Positions 1-11,237 of a stretch of DNA of 64,000 nt are shown here, one piece after another (the stretch's first letter is position 1; each line of letters begins with the position of its first letter). The stretch is taken from contig CM043948.1 in the NCBI GenBank assembly GCA_014529385.2, positions 82,802,760-82,866,759 on the forward strand. The letters are read 5' to 3'. Under the pieces are notes generated by a model that was not told the DNA's origin, ran no database searches, and saw nothing but the letters and a program-made list of their open reading frames with translations. This DNA comes from Adiantum capillus-veneris. Lineage: Eukaryota > Streptophyta > Polypodiopsida > Polypodiales > Pteridaceae. Position numbers and translations under genes: made by a program.

Positions 1-1540
1 TTTAAAATGTATGCCAAATGTAGTACTATCATAGAAGCACAAAAAGTTTTTACTAGGCATCCTCTCTGAGTGTCATCACTTGCAACATGTTCATTGTAGG
101 ATATGTTCAACATGGTTGTCACAAGAAATCTCTTGGTTGTTTTAGCCAAATTCAAAGGGAAGTCCTTTCTCCAAATGCAATCACGTATGATATGGCCAAC
201 ATGTTGGCAAGGAAGCTATGGCCTGTTTAAACCATATGCATAGAGAGAGCCTTTCTACAAATATAATCACCTATCCTTTCACCTTGAATGCATGTGGCCT
301 TAGGAAAGACTTTCACATGTCAGCAAGCTCATTGGCTTAGCTCTTTGAGTGCTTCCACTTATAATCTTTCAAAAAAAGTAGGTAGATTCCAAATACATAT
401 GCCATCACAAAAAGTTCTTGGTGCGCATCATCTCCAAGATCTCCTCTCTCTTTGAGAGGGTTGATGAATGTATGCCCTTACAAAAGCACATAAAGTTCTA
501 GTTCTTGGTGTGTTTTTTGTCCAAAATTTCATCTCTTGAAATACATTCACTTGCCCATCAACAACACGTCTATGGCAAGGAATCTTGGGGTTTTTTTAAT
601 GTTTTCTCTATGTGTTGATTGTAGGATATGCCCAACTTGGTTGCGACATGTTGCTCTTCACCGGATACAAAGGAAAGGCCTATCTCCATATGCAATCACC
701 TATGCTTACACTTTGAAGGCATATAGCCTTCAAAGTGTAAGCATAGGTATTGCATATAGCCTTATGCAATACCTACATATGTGTGAAAGAATTTAGGGTG
801 AGATTGTTAGTCAAGGGGGTTTGGAGCAAGATGTCGTGCTTGGTGCCACTTTGATCGATATTCTTGTCAAATGCATGAAAGCTCAAAAATTTCTTGATGG
901 GCATCCTCTTTGGGACTTCAAAAAAATGCATATTTATGGAGCACTTTAGCACTTCAACATATTTACAGTTACTTTAGCACTTCAACTTTGAGGTGCTCAC
1001 AAGAATGATTTGTATCAAGTTAGTAAGATACACACTTACCTCCACAATTAAGAGTTTCTTTGGCACTCCAAAAATTTAGAAAAAAACATATTTAGCGATT
1101 TGTTTAAAATGAGATTAGTAGTCAAGAGCTACTAGAGACACTTGTTGTAGAGCTTAGTGTTTATCCTATTTCTATTAGTTGTTTAGCTTCACATCTCTCA
1201 GATTAGACAATTATCTTCCTCAAGATGACATCACCTATGCTTCATCTTGAAGGCATGTTCTTAAATGACGGGATGCTTGTCAAGAACTATTGTTTAGTTG
1301 CCTTGATTGTGGCAAGGAAGCTCTTGACAAATTCATCCATATGTGAAGGGAACGCCTATCTCCAACCGATGCTTGGACCTTGAGGGTATGTGGCATCACA
1401 CAAAGCCTTCTAGTGGGTGAGAGAATTCATGATCAAATAGGGGATGTTAGGGCCTACAACCAACTTCTTTAGCATTGGCCACTATCTAAACTCACTTATA
1501 TCTCTTGTCCAATATATCATCTCTTAGAACGCATTGAATC
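1..1540 (+). pseudogene. Decayed pentatricopeptide (PPR) repeat sequence
   Basis: Short stretches translate to degraded plant PPR repeats. Bases 4-60 read like the MYAKC...EAQKVF core. Bases 655-725 give a GLSPYAITYAYTLKAY-like helix pair. Bases 830-905 give DVVLGATLIDILVKC followed by an AQKFLDGHPL-like end. Further weak echoes lie around 1230-1430. Frames change between the pieces and stops are frequent, so nothing here can be translated as one protein. Intact PPR proteins bind organellar RNA and guide editing or processing; the large PPR families of ferns and lycophytes make such relics common. The 5' end lies outside the window. The PPR reading is inference from motif spacing; the identity of the parent gene is unknown. 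Confidence 0.5.
688..773. repeat. Near-perfect inverted repeat followed by a second hairpin
   Basis: Bases 698-720 and 726-748 are perfect 23-base inverted arms around a 5-base ATATA spacer. Allowing one single-base gap, the arms extend to about 33 bases (688-757). A second perfect hairpin with 11-base arms (746-756 and 763-773) and a 6-base loop follows and shares bases with the right arm. The sequence is PPR-derived, so this looks like a local inverted duplication of one PPR segment rather than a transposon end. It may fold in RNA; no function is evident. Confidence 0.85.
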
Positions 1541-1639
1541 TAGGACATGTCTACATCAATGTGGCAAGCAAGTTGTGTTCTGTTTTGCTAGATGCAAATC
1601 CATCATGTGTACTTCTAAAAATGCAAACGAACTTTGGTT

Positions 1640-1692
1640 AGATTAAGTTATAGGTTAGGTTTAGGTTATAAGTTAGGTTAGGTTAGGTTAGA
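1640..1692 (+). repeat. Short TTAGG/TTTAGG-like array
   Basis: About 50 bases consist of loosely repeated GGTTA units with one TTTAGG variant. It is short and irregular and sits directly before the 186-base tandem array. It resembles interstitial telomere-like sequence, but is too short and mixed to claim a telomeric origin. Confidence 0.5.
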
Positions 1693-2243
1693 GCTAGCGA
1701 CAAATTAATAGTAGAAAAAACGCAATCGGACTTCAAAAGTGCACACAAACTTCAAGAACCTTAATATATAATCACTGACCAATGAAGACGAGATTATTAC
1801 CATGTGGTTATAATCTCCGTGCACCTCTAGACCGAGGTGTGCGGGGATCGGGCCTGGCTAGAGAATGTGAAGTTGTTAGAGCTAGCAGCAAATAGTAGAA
1901 AAAACGCAATCGGACTTCAAAAGTGCACACAGACTTCAAGAACCTTAATATCTAGTCATTGACCAATAAAGACGAGATTATTACCCTGTGGTCCTAATCT
2001 TCGTGCACCTCTAGACCGAGGTGTGCAGGGATCGGGCCTCGCTAGAGAATGTGAGGTTGTTAGAGCTAGCAGTAAATACTTAAAAAATGCAATCGGACTT
2101 CAAAAGTGCACACAGACTTCAAGAACTTTAACATATAGTCATTGACCAATAAAGACGAGATTATTATCCTATGGTCCTAGTCTCCATGCACCTCTAGACC
2201 GAGGTGTGCGAGGATCGAGCCTGACTAGAGAATGTAAGGTTGT
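1691..2243. repeat. Three tandem copies of a ~186-base unit
   Basis: Units start at 1691, 1879 and 2063 (periods 188 and 184). They share a GAGCTAGC start, a CGCAATCGGACTTCAAAAGTG block and a short hairpin (GCACCTC with GAGGTGTGC). Copies differ by scattered substitutions and small indels. The array lies immediately 5' of the CACTA transposase gene, so it could be element-terminal sequence, but no CACTA terminus was found to confirm this. Confidence 0.85.
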
Positions 2244-2324
2244 CATATATTGTCATGTACTTAGTAGTGTGTAGTTATAACAACTAGTGTTTTAATTATT
2301 TGTTGCATCATTGGTAGATAAAGT

Positions 2325-5223
2325 ATGGACGATAGGATGGCGTGTCCTTGTGCGCATTATGCAAACTTGGAACAGTGTTCCAATTGTGGATCAAACAGGT
2401 ACAAGGAGGACACACAAGGAAAATGTATCCCTGCAAAGATCCTTCAACATTTTCTTATCATTCCAAGAATAAAGAGCAAGTTCATGTCCATAGCCGCTTT
2501 GATGACATGGCACTCAAATACTAGATCGATAGATGATGTGATGCGGGTACCTGCTGACTCTCGTGCATGGAAGCACATAGAGGAAAGTTGGCCTACATTT
2601 AAGAACGAGCCTTGATGTATCCGCTTTGGTCTGGCAATGGATGGAGTAAACCCATTCAGATTACAGAGTTTGTCATGGAGCACGTATCCTATTTGTTTGG
2701 TTAATTATGATCTTTTACCATGGCTCGCTATCAAGAAGGGCCATCTGTTGTTGTCATTGATTATCCCAGGAAAGTACAAAGCAAAGAACATGGACGTCTA
2801 TCTGGCACCACTTATAGAAGAGCTCCAAATCTTGTCGACAGGAATCAATGTGGTTGATATGTCCCAACCAATCAGACGACGGAATGTACATGTGCAAGGC
2901 ATTCTCATGGACCATGCACGATTGGCTAGGCTTTGTTCAGTGCTCAGGTAAGTGCCTTTAAAACCCTCATACACATGTGATTCCTGGATATGCCAACGCT
3001 TTTATATTTTAATTTTGTGATGTTTCAGGCTTGAGTTACTCGAGCAATCGTGCATGTCTGAAATGTGGTCCTCGACTTGGCTTCTGATGCTTTGAGCATT
3101 TGAGCAAGACAGCTTACAAGGAGCATGGTAGATTTTTGCCTGAAGGACATGAGCTACGTGGACCAAACGTATGCAAACATGACATGCGTCCATTGAAAAT
3201 GAGTGATTCGAAAAAAATGTGGCTGGAGAGGGGAGATTGGATGTCACCTGGAATGAAAAGACTTTCTATTTTCCATGAACTCCCGTACTGGAGTGACCTG
3301 CTAATTAATCATTTGCTCGACCCAATGGACATCTTCAAGAATGTGGGGGAGATCATATGGAAAACCATCACTGGAAAAAGGGAGAGCAAGGCCCAAAGAG
3401 ATGACCTACAGGCTGTGGGTCGAATGCCAGAGATGTGGCCTTGACTTAAACCCAATGGAAAGTTTGCTATACCAAAAGGTCCATTGGTTCTGAGTCGTGC
3501 AAAAGAGCAACAAATGAAGAAGACTATATCTTCATTCAAGACTCCCACAGGGTGCATGCGATGTTTGAAAATGTCTTTTACGAGAGATGACAATCTCAGT
3601 GGTCTTAAGTCCCACGATTGGCATAAATTTTTACATTTCATCTTACCAATTGCCATAAAGGGTTGTTTGACAGATGACATTAGAAGAACAATCTACAAAA
3701 TCAGTGAGTTGGTACGCTGGATCAGTTCAAAAGAGATAAGAGAAGACGGCATTGATGCAGCACGCTTAAATGCTATTGAAGCAGTGTGTATGGTGGAAAA
3801 GTACTTTCCAACAAACATTCTTACCATCCGAATGCATGTACTTGTGCATGTGATCGATGAAGTTGCAGTTGGTGAGGTGGTCCATAGCATGTGGATGTTC
3901 TTCTTGGAGAGATTTATGAAGACTTTAAAGGGGTTTGTTCATCAAAGGGCTCGCCCCGAGGGTAGCATGGCCGAAGGATGGCTTGTACAAGAGTCTCTTG
4001 TCCTCAGCAGTGAATTTTTTGTCTCAATTGATTGAGAGATGCCCCGAATGTGGACTACTGAGGTCAACGTCAAGGTGACAGGGGGCAAGCCGCAGGGACA
4101 AGGCATCATTGGAAAGATGGATATCACAATGCAAGAAAAGATTATGAGATTTTGTCTTCTCAACTCAGACATCATGCAAAAGTGGCTAGAGAGGTACGAA
4201 GGGGAAATGCAACAATGCTTGATAGATTGCCGTCAAATCAAATGCAACCGTGCCACTAGAAACCTTCCTTTTCCAGATCATCTTCAAAAATTGCCTGACT
4301 TTCCAACTGGGCGGTGGTTAGATGCGACAATCTCATAGGCAAAGAGAAATGGAGTGTTGATTAGTGAAGAGGAAGAGGAGATGTCAAGGGGTTGCGATTG
4401 GCATGTATATTTCACAACTTCCTTTTCGAGCTCCACATGATCACATTGCTTTAATAACTTTTATTCTATTTCAATTTTGTGGCTGCAATATCACAAATAT
4501 GGAGCTTTGTGGTCGCATGGGAAACACTTCAGAGTGCAACGGATCGTCGAACAAAGGGTCACTTTCAACAATGGTGTTAGGGAAAGGTTCGTCCAAGAAA
4601 GTAGGAGTAGTACTAGGGATGAGAATACAGTGACTAACCAACTTGAATACTTTGGCTACATCCAAGACATCTTGAAGATTAGCTTTAAAAAGTTTGATAT
4701 GTTTATCTTTGATGTCAAGTGGTTCAAAGTTATTACCAGTGGCCCTAAGGCAATTGTGCGTAAAGACAAGATTGAATTGATTCAAGTGAACTCTAGGCGG
4801 GTGTGGATAGATGCGCGGGATACATTCGTACTTTCGCAGCATTGTGAACAAGTTGTGTTCATACACGATCCACTATGGACAGAAAATTATGAGAATGATC
4901 TATCTTAACCCTGTTGGCTCTATGTCGTTCAAGTTGCTCCATGTAGCAAGCAAGTGTGTGAAGGATTGGACATTGAGGTTGAAGAGGTGATTCATGAATA
5001 AAGTGTAGAACCGAGGAAAACTTTAAGTTTAGATTTTGAGGTGGATGTCAGCAGTGAGCAATTGTCTGAACCTAGAGATGAGGTGTCAAATATTGAAGCT
5101 GATGCGGAGAGCGACGAAGAAGTAGAGTTCGATGACAAAGATGCAGAAGTACAAATTGAGATAGACATCTTTGGTGCATCAGATCTCATAGAGGATGAGA
5201 GATTAACTAATGATTTTTGCTAG
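2325..5223 (+). pseudogene. TNP2-like CACTA transposase with DUF4218 and DUF4216 regions
   Basis: Exon 1 (2325-2947) holds the TNP2 zinc-ribbon-like start (CSNCGSNRYK), the IPRIKSKF block and DGVNPF, then LSLIIPG. An 81-base GT-AG intron (2948-3028) joins in phase to exon 2 (3029-5223). Exon 2 contains the LPYWSDLLINHLLDPMDI region, a DUF4218 part (LKSHDWHKF, then RARPEGSMAEGW near 3950), a DUF4216-like part (4620-4880) and an acidic tail (5041-5223). The frame is unbroken by indels, but stops lie at 2613, 3085, 3442, 4033, 4336, 4438, 4906 and 4999. Several sit where relatives have Arg or Gln, as in EP-stop-CIRFGL. The stop at 4906 might be the real end. The start codon was chosen because a TAA lies just upstream; the N-terminus may be truncated. 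The intact family cuts and pastes CACTA elements. Confidence 0.8.
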
Positions 5224-5375
5224 GAACTCTTTTGTAAAACTCTTTTTATTAGTCTACAATACACTTTATTTTCATTCATTTGTGTAGCAGCTTCATTGAT
5301 TTGTTATTTGTATTGATTAAGCATTTCTTTTGTAAACTAACGTATTTTGTGGGTGTTTTTTGTGTATGATTAGCC

Positions 5376-6486
5376 ATGGCTGATGACGATGAGCCATACT
5401 CTCCTAGTTTTAGTTTTCTTATCACTCCGGCCGGCATGTCACCCGAGCAGATGGGCTCGTTTTTGTTTCAATTCCCACCAGAGCAGATCGCGATGGCACG
5501 GCACCTTTGGATAGCAGGTCCCTCTAGACCTGCTATGGCCAATCCTACGCTCGGGACTAGTGTGGTCCCTACACCAGGCGGCCCCACATCTCAATCTAGT
5601 GTGCCCCCTACGCCTAGGACTCGTATGCCCCCTACACCGATGGGTGGTTCATCCTTGAGACGAGGTAGGCGTCATTCTGGAGGTGGTGGTTGTTGTGGTA
5701 GCGGTTCTACCGATGCGTCCACACCACCGAGGGAACGTCCGCCACTCTCTTCAGTAGATAGTTCACCGATTGGCACACCATGTACACCTTGGGGATCACA
5801 CGAGCATGATCCTAGCAAGGTGTACAAGAGCAGGGATGGGGCTATTGTGGCGGATAGGGTCAAAAAGGCCATGTGACAAAGGATCGGACAGCTCTGTACG
5901 ATTCAGTATGGTCACTCTGTGATGGAGGTTTGGGATAATCTCGATGTTGAAAGAAAGAATTACATCGTTGAGGCCATTCACAGAGAGTACAGGCCGGCAT
6001 AGGGGTTACGATCCAGTCTCGAACCCCTGGATTTTAAGTGTGGTGAAGTCCACAATGTCACACCATCGATCAGAGGCGAGATATACAGGTACAATGACGG
6101 CAGTCCCAAGGCGTCATGGTTGGATGCAGAGAAGTGCGTGGGGATTGCACGAGAGACACAAGACAATCCTCAGAGATTTCAGCAGCAGCAGAGAGATGCA
6201 GCCAGAGCACATTTGGAGTCTGCTAGAGCATCACATCTTGGGAGTGGAGACTACGATACGCTTCGACATGAGTTTGTAAGTATTATACGTATGATTTAAA
6301 TTATGGAAAATATATATGTTATTTGAAGATTTATCTAATGATTAAACCATAATTTTGTAGGAAGTTGTCGTGAAGCGTCCTCCAACACTCCGAGAGGAGA
6401 AGTATGGGTACAAGCATGGACTTGTGGCCCTTCTGACCCAGCTGCAGGAGGAGGGAGAGGACATCGACTGGGAGGCATTACCATGA
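5376..6486 (+). pseudogene. Second CACTA gene, plant En/Spm (Transposase_24-like) protein
   Basis: Exon 1 (5376-6275, exactly 300 codons) starts MADDDEPYSPSFSF and has a Pro/Thr/Ser-rich N-terminal half, then a basic segment (KSRDGAIVADRVKKAM) and a domain resembling the plant Ptta/En/Spm family (EVWDNLDVERKNYIVEAIH), ending in a Gln-rich helix. An 85-base GT-AG intron (6276-6360) leads in phase 0 to a 41-codon exon 2 that ends GEDIDWEALP and TGA at 6484. Stops at 5874 (TGA) and 6000 (TAG) are the only lesions. Its place 150 bases after the transposase matches the TNPA-like partner that binds subterminal repeats in other CACTA systems. Family membership is moderately sure; the binding role is inferred. 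Confidence 0.65.
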
Positions 6487-6519
6487 GGGTCTTCTCACTC
6501 AGTGATTGTTTGCATATGT

Positions 6520-6810
6520 ATAGTTTTGTAGTGCTTATGTTTATGGTTTATGGTTATGTTTATGGTATGGCACAAATGTTATGGTTAAGATTTGGCAGTC
6601 AAGTTAAGGTTATGGTTTTGCTATGATGGTATGGCAATCATGTGATGGTTATGGTTATGGTTGTGCAATGATGGTATGGCTGTTATGGTTATGGTATGAC
6701 AAGCAAGTTATGGTAATGGTTATGATATGGCAAACAGGTTATGTTTATGGTTTTGCAGTTTTCGACTCATGTTTTAATTACGGTTATAAAATCTTTATGT
6801 TGTTATTCCA
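6520..6810 (+). repeat. TATGGT-rich degenerate minisatellite
   Basis: A stretch of loosely repeated GGTTATG, GTATGG and TTATGGTT units lies just 3' of the second CACTA gene. Cytosine is scarce on this strand. It gives rise to short spurious reading frames. It probably belongs to the untranslated 3' part of the CACTA element. Confidence 0.7.
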
Positions 6811-7009
6811 TGATTAAGCTTTTGATTTTGTGGTTATGTTTTTCTTACAATTGTTAATTGCCATACACTCGCTCTTTAGCGTCAGCTTGTAGGTGGAGTG
6901 CGGTTGCTTGTGCACTCTTCCTTTGGGCAGAGAGGGATGTTTTCTTTTGATGCAGTACATGCAGCATCAGTTCCCAGCCCTCTCTGCCCAAAAAAAAAAT
7001 GCAGATTTG

Positions 7010-7205
7010 GTCATCGGTATAGAGTATGATATAAGTGTCGATATAGACCTCGGTAGCCGCGTTGAAATATGCTATAGTATTACCGGTGGTTATTTAATTA
7101 CCTATTTTGACGCTCATTTCATCGTTTATTTCAACGCTTAATTACCGGTACTTATACCGATGTTACGATATCCGCGTCTCTTTCGAGGCCTATTTCAACG
7201 CTTTT
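7010..7205. repeat. Possible CACTA subterminal repeats
   Basis: Short motifs recur in both orientations: TTACCGGT/ACCGGT, TTCAACGC/TTGACGC and ACCGATG-like words. An inverted pair, ACCGGT...TTAATTA and TAATTACCGGT, spans 7082-7149. Arrays of short direct and inverted repeats near the ends are normal for CACTA elements, where the TNPA partner binds. No terminal inverted repeat was found, so this is inference from position and pattern. Confidence 0.4.
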
Positions 7206-7559
7206 TAGTTTTAAAACTAACTTTATTTCGTTGGTATTTGCATTGATTTATGCGCGTTGTGTTGTACTGAAGATGCCAAAGTGGGAGAAGCTCTTGACTA
7301 CTATAATTGACCAATAGCTATCAACAAAAGATATGGAAAAGTGGGAGTAAACCTCGACCACTATAGTCTCTGAAAGGGGACTCAAAACCATAAACCATAA
7401 CACTACTCAATGCCGACGAGTAGAAATGTCAAAATGGCTCCACAATGTCACATACAATGGCAATCCAAACTCAAAGTACATCAATGAAGTGACTGTTCAT
7501 AAACATGCACCGATATAGGTGCAATCCAAAAAACTAATCAATGCGGAAACAATGCTCTC
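7206..7559. other. Unassigned spacer
   Basis: No gene, clear repeat or element end is visible. It probably holds the junction between the CACTA element and the minus-strand Gypsy element G1. Confidence 0.5.
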
Positions 7560-8890
7560 AAGAGAGCTCACCGGCATGCAAAATTGCTTGCCAAAATGCT
7601 TGTACAATGGGCATCAACCATGCGCCATAACCTTATGCAAACCCATCCAAGACACTAGCAAATAAGTATCCCAAAACCTCTGGCAATAATCATCCAATGT
7701 AATTTTCTTAGTCATTCTCAAATGATGCCAAGCTGTGATGACATCTCTTTCATATCCGTATGATGACCAAGTGGACATATGAATTTTCTTGAATTTTACC
7801 CACATCATAGGTGCTTCTCTGTGTAACAACAAACTAGACCACCATGTTTATGCAGTTCCTTTCAAGAAAGATGCCTCCCTTTGCACCTTGAAGTGTTCCG
7901 TGAACCAACCTCCAGAGAAGGCGACATCAAACCATTGTACCAACTCAAGGGCTCGATGGGTGTCCTGGTAGCCAAAAAACATCTCAAATCTGATGGTCTG
8001 ACCCCCCTCCTTGAACTCCCTGGTCTTCTTGCTCATCTGCTCACTGTCGGAAGAGGACAAGCTCTCCTCTTCTGAACTGCTAGATGGCCTAACATGCCTT
8101 CTAGACTTTTGCAAAATTTTAATTTTCTTGCTCTTTCTCCACTTCTTCTACCTTTTCTCATCTTCTCTAGAACTAGAACTTTTGAAAGTCTCTAAAGACA
8201 AAGAAAAATTTGAGTCATCCTTGAAACGAGCATGCTTCTTAGATCTGCTTGCCACCTCAAAACTCAACTTTTGGCCAAATAGCCAAGGAAATCCACCGAT
8301 TTCCTCTTCTTCCAAGAGTGCTATAAGCCTTTCAATATCTAGTTCATCTTCTTGTCAAGAGATCTATCCTACTCTTTTGGTCAGTACATTTTTTACTTTT
8401 TGTACTCGTCTGTCCTTTCAACTTTCTTCCTGACTTGAGAGGAGAATCAATGGCCTCACGCCATCTCGAATGACATCGAGTAATTCTTCAGGTGTTTCAA
8501 AAATTTGTGTCTCTGGAATACTTGATTAATCTTTTCACACACGTGTCGACTTGCAGTTGATGTTTGTACTCCTACAAACTTCCTTGCCAAAATTTGCCTA
8601 GTTCTTCATTATTTTCTTTAGTTCCCGTGCCCAGTTTCAACTTTTCTTTGCTTTCCCATTGAAAGGTGTCATCTATGTTAGATTCTTCATGAGAACCCAT
8701 GTGTTCTCTTGGGTTCTTTATCGCATATGCACCATAAGCCAAAGTGATGAAGACGGGAGCGTGCCCGATGCACAATGGATGAAGGGTGGGAGTGGCTAAT
8801 AAGTCTGGGGTTGGGACACAAAGATTCTTTCACAAACAAAAATCTTGACTGCTCTGTCAGATTCTCCTCAAGAATCTATGTGTGTTGCAG
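7560..8890 (-). pseudogene. Gypsy G1 gag remnant
   Basis: On the minus strand, 8770-8680 translates to a segment shared with the start of H1 gag (LISHSHP...SIVHRAR), followed by a degraded N-terminal part. From 8114 downward the frame gives a Ser/Glu-rich stretch, then a Retrotrans_gag core (RALELVQWFDVAFSGGWF, then FLKGTA, then TWWSSLLL). A single TAA at 7848-7850 interrupts the core between KGTA and TWW, where the E element has a continuous reading; it fits CAA changed to TAA. Upstream frames carry further breaks. Gag would form the virus-like particle; this copy cannot. Confidence 0.65.
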
Positions 8891-8891
8891 A

Positions 8892-9010
8892 TGTTACCAT
8901 ATACATGTGGTAGTGATGTGTGTGAACACACTAGGACCCCCGTGCATTGTATATACGCCCATCACTCTAGGGCTATCTATCTTTCCCTTGCACACTAAGT
9001 AACACACTCT
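8892..9010 (+). repeat. Partial 5' LTR of Copia A0
   Basis: It starts TGTTACCATATACATG like the other three family-A LTRs and matches them up to CACACTCT, lacking about 20 bases internally and the last ~45 bases. It includes the GTATATA TATA-like element near 8950. The deletion breakpoint to integrase sequence lies at about 9010-9018. Confidence 0.8.
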
Positions 9011-9017
9011 CCATATG

Positions 9018-11145
9018 TAGTCTATTACTCCATATGAAGCATGGCATGATAGAAAGCCTTCTATTGAGCACATGCGTGTTTTTGGCTGTTTGGAATATGC
9101 TTTGGTGCCACAAACACAGCGCAGAAAATTGGATGATAAGGCTGTCAAATATATTTTTGTTGGTTATAGTGCTGAAAGCAAAGGTTACAGGTTGTATCAC
9201 CCACAAACAAAACGTATTCTGGTTTCACGGGATGTAGTGTTTGTGGAAGACTCTGTTCAGCCCTTGCTGTCATGTACTAGAGACAGTAATGTAAGCTCAC
9301 AGGACATTTATGACACTTTGTTGCCTCTTTTCAGTGGTGGAAATACAAATGTAAGTTCCAATGAGGCAAATGTACAGCCTATGGGGGTTTCTGAAAATGT
9401 TTTACAACAGCCTATTACTAATGCAGATGTACATGATGTACTTGATGAGGAAAGGGCTGAAAATAAGCAGGCTAGAGGTATGCCAAAATGGTTGGTGCAC
9501 ACTTTGTGTGACAGTAAATTGGATGCACCTTTGTCTAGTCGTACTCAATAGGGCTCTCGCCATGCATCTTATGCATCAGATTGTTATGCTTTGGCTGTGT
9601 CTAGTTTACATGATGTTGAGGAGCCTCTATCTTTTGATGAAGCACAAAATTCAAAAAATTGGATGGCTGCCATGCAATTAGAATATGATGCACTTATAGA
9701 AAATGACACATGGACTTTATGTGATTTGCCTCCTGGCAAAAAGGCCATTGGTACGAAGTGGGTTTACAAGTTGAAACGCAATCCGTATGGTGAGATCGAT
9801 CGCCATAAGGCTCGACTTGTTGCAAAGGGTTATGCACAACAAAAAGGCATCGATTATGAAGAGACTTTTGCTCCCACTTGTCGTATGACTACTGTGCGTT
9901 TTCTATGTGCATTGGCAACTCATTTTGGTTGGGATGTACATCAATCAGACATTGTTACTGCTTTCTTGAAGGGTGACATGTTTGAGGAAGTTTATGTAAC
10001 GCAGCCTCGCGGTTTTGTCATAAAAGGACAAGAGGACAAAGTGTGCAGATGTAAGAATGCTTTGTATGGGTTGAAACAATCTCCTCGCGCTTGGTATGAG
10101 AAAGCTGACACTCATTTGGTTAAACAAGGCTTTTGTAACAGTCCAACAGAAAGCACATTGTATGTAAAGCGTGAGGGTGATCTACTTCACATTGTGGTTC
10201 TTTACGTTGATGATTTGCTAATCACTGGACCAAATGAGAGACATATTGCTGAATTTAAGGCTGATTTGAATGCTACTTTCAAGATGAAAGATTTGGGGCT
10301 GTTGCATCATTACTTGGGTATACAATTTAATCAGTGTGATGGTGGTATTGCCTTGTGTCAGAAAAGTTACATAGAGACATTGCTATGTAAGTTTGGACTT
10401 GAGGATTGCAAACCTATTGCCACTCCCATGGAAACAGGTTTGAAGTTGAGTCTACATGATGCTGGCGATCCTGTTGATGTCACTCTTTACCAAACTGTTG
10501 TTGGCTGCCTCATTTATGTATGCAACACGAGGCCAGATATTCAGTTTGCAGCATCACAGGTCAGCAGATTTATGCATAGCCCAGGGTCTAAGCATTGGCA
10601 GGTTGTCAAGAGGATTTTTCTCTACCTTAGTGGCACTTTACATCTTGGCTTATTTTATCCCAATGGGGGGATCATTGCCTCCAGACTTACATGCTTTTTC
10701 GGACTCAGATTGGGCTAGTTGTTTTGACACACGAGTGTCCACAAGTGGTTTTTGTTTCATGCTTGGCAGTTCATGTATATCATGGTTGAGCAAGAAGCAA
10801 CCTATTGTGGCTACTTCGAGTTGTGAGGCTGAGTACAGGGCAGTCTTCACAGCTACGATTAAGTGTGTATGGCTTAGACGCCTTATGGCTGATTTGGGTG
10901 TTGGACAGGACACTGCCAACACTATCTACACTGACAATCATAGCGCATTGGCAGTTGCGAGGAACCCAGTTTTTCATGCTCGCACAAAGTACATTGAGGT
11001 GCATTACCACTATGTCAGGGAGAGGCTCTCAGAAGGAGAGATCATCTTGGCTTATGTGCCAACACAGGACAACCTTGCAGATCTTTTCACAAAGGCATTT
11101 TCTCTCGTGAGAAGCTCAAAGCTTTCTGCAAAGCTTTGGGCTTAA
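9018..11145 (+). pseudogene. Copia A0 pol: integrase C-end, reverse transcriptase, RNase H
   Basis: The frame opens in the GKR/integrase C-terminal region (YEAWHDRKPSIEHMRVFGC), passes a Ser/Asn-rich linker and enters the reverse transcriptase (WVYKLKRNPYGEIDRHKARL, then LYVDDLLITG with the YVDD catalytic motif near 10205). RNase H follows (DSDWA, SSCEAEYRA, YTDNHSAL) and ends at 11145. Only two lesions are visible: TAG at 9549-9551, and an extra base at about 10662 in CCCAATGG, judged against copy A2. It is the best preserved RT of family A in this window. The intact enzyme would copy element RNA to DNA in virus-like particles. Confidence 0.85.
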
Positions 11146-11227
11146 TCCCCTTTGTGGACTGATCATGTCCTCAGGGCATGGCACTTCCCTTTACTCATGT
11201 GCCAGCTCTCGTTCACCGTATCACTCC

Positions 11228-11237
11228 AGGGGGGATT
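11228..11237 (+). other. Polypurine tract of Copia A0
   Basis: The purine run AGGGGGGATT stands directly before the TG of the 3' LTR, where plus-strand DNA synthesis would start. The same run precedes the 3' LTR of copy A2. Confidence 0.75.

Larger units (their letters stand above)
2300..7200 (+). mobile_element. CACTA (En/Spm) DNA transposon, degenerate
   Basis: Two genes in the same direction are typical of CACTA elements: a TNP2-type transposase (2325-5223) and a second En/Spm-type protein (5376-6486). Between and beyond them lie AT-rich and minisatellite sequences. I could not find a matching CACTA...TAGTG terminal pair or a 3-base target duplication, so the outer limits are approximate. 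Both genes keep consensus intron borders and show no frameshift that I could detect, but they carry ten in-frame stops. It is therefore a non-functional copy, or one needing decoding beyond the standard code. Confidence 0.75.

Noticed and set aside
1640-1692. Telomere remnant
   Set aside because: Only about ten loose units of mixed TTAGG and TTTAGG; no true plant telomere run.
2258-2290. CACTA right terminus at TAGTAGTG
   Set aside because: It lies on the wrong side of the genes for its orientation and has no partner CACTAC end.
5672-5872. Minus-strand frame opposite the second CACTA gene
   Set aside because: Shadow of the Pro/Gly-rich coding sequence on the plus strand.
2325-6486. Stop codons as evidence of an alternative genetic code
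   Set aside because: SCC4 exons and E pol use the standard code normally, and genuine ends also use TAG and TGA; decay by C-to-T change explains the stops more simply.
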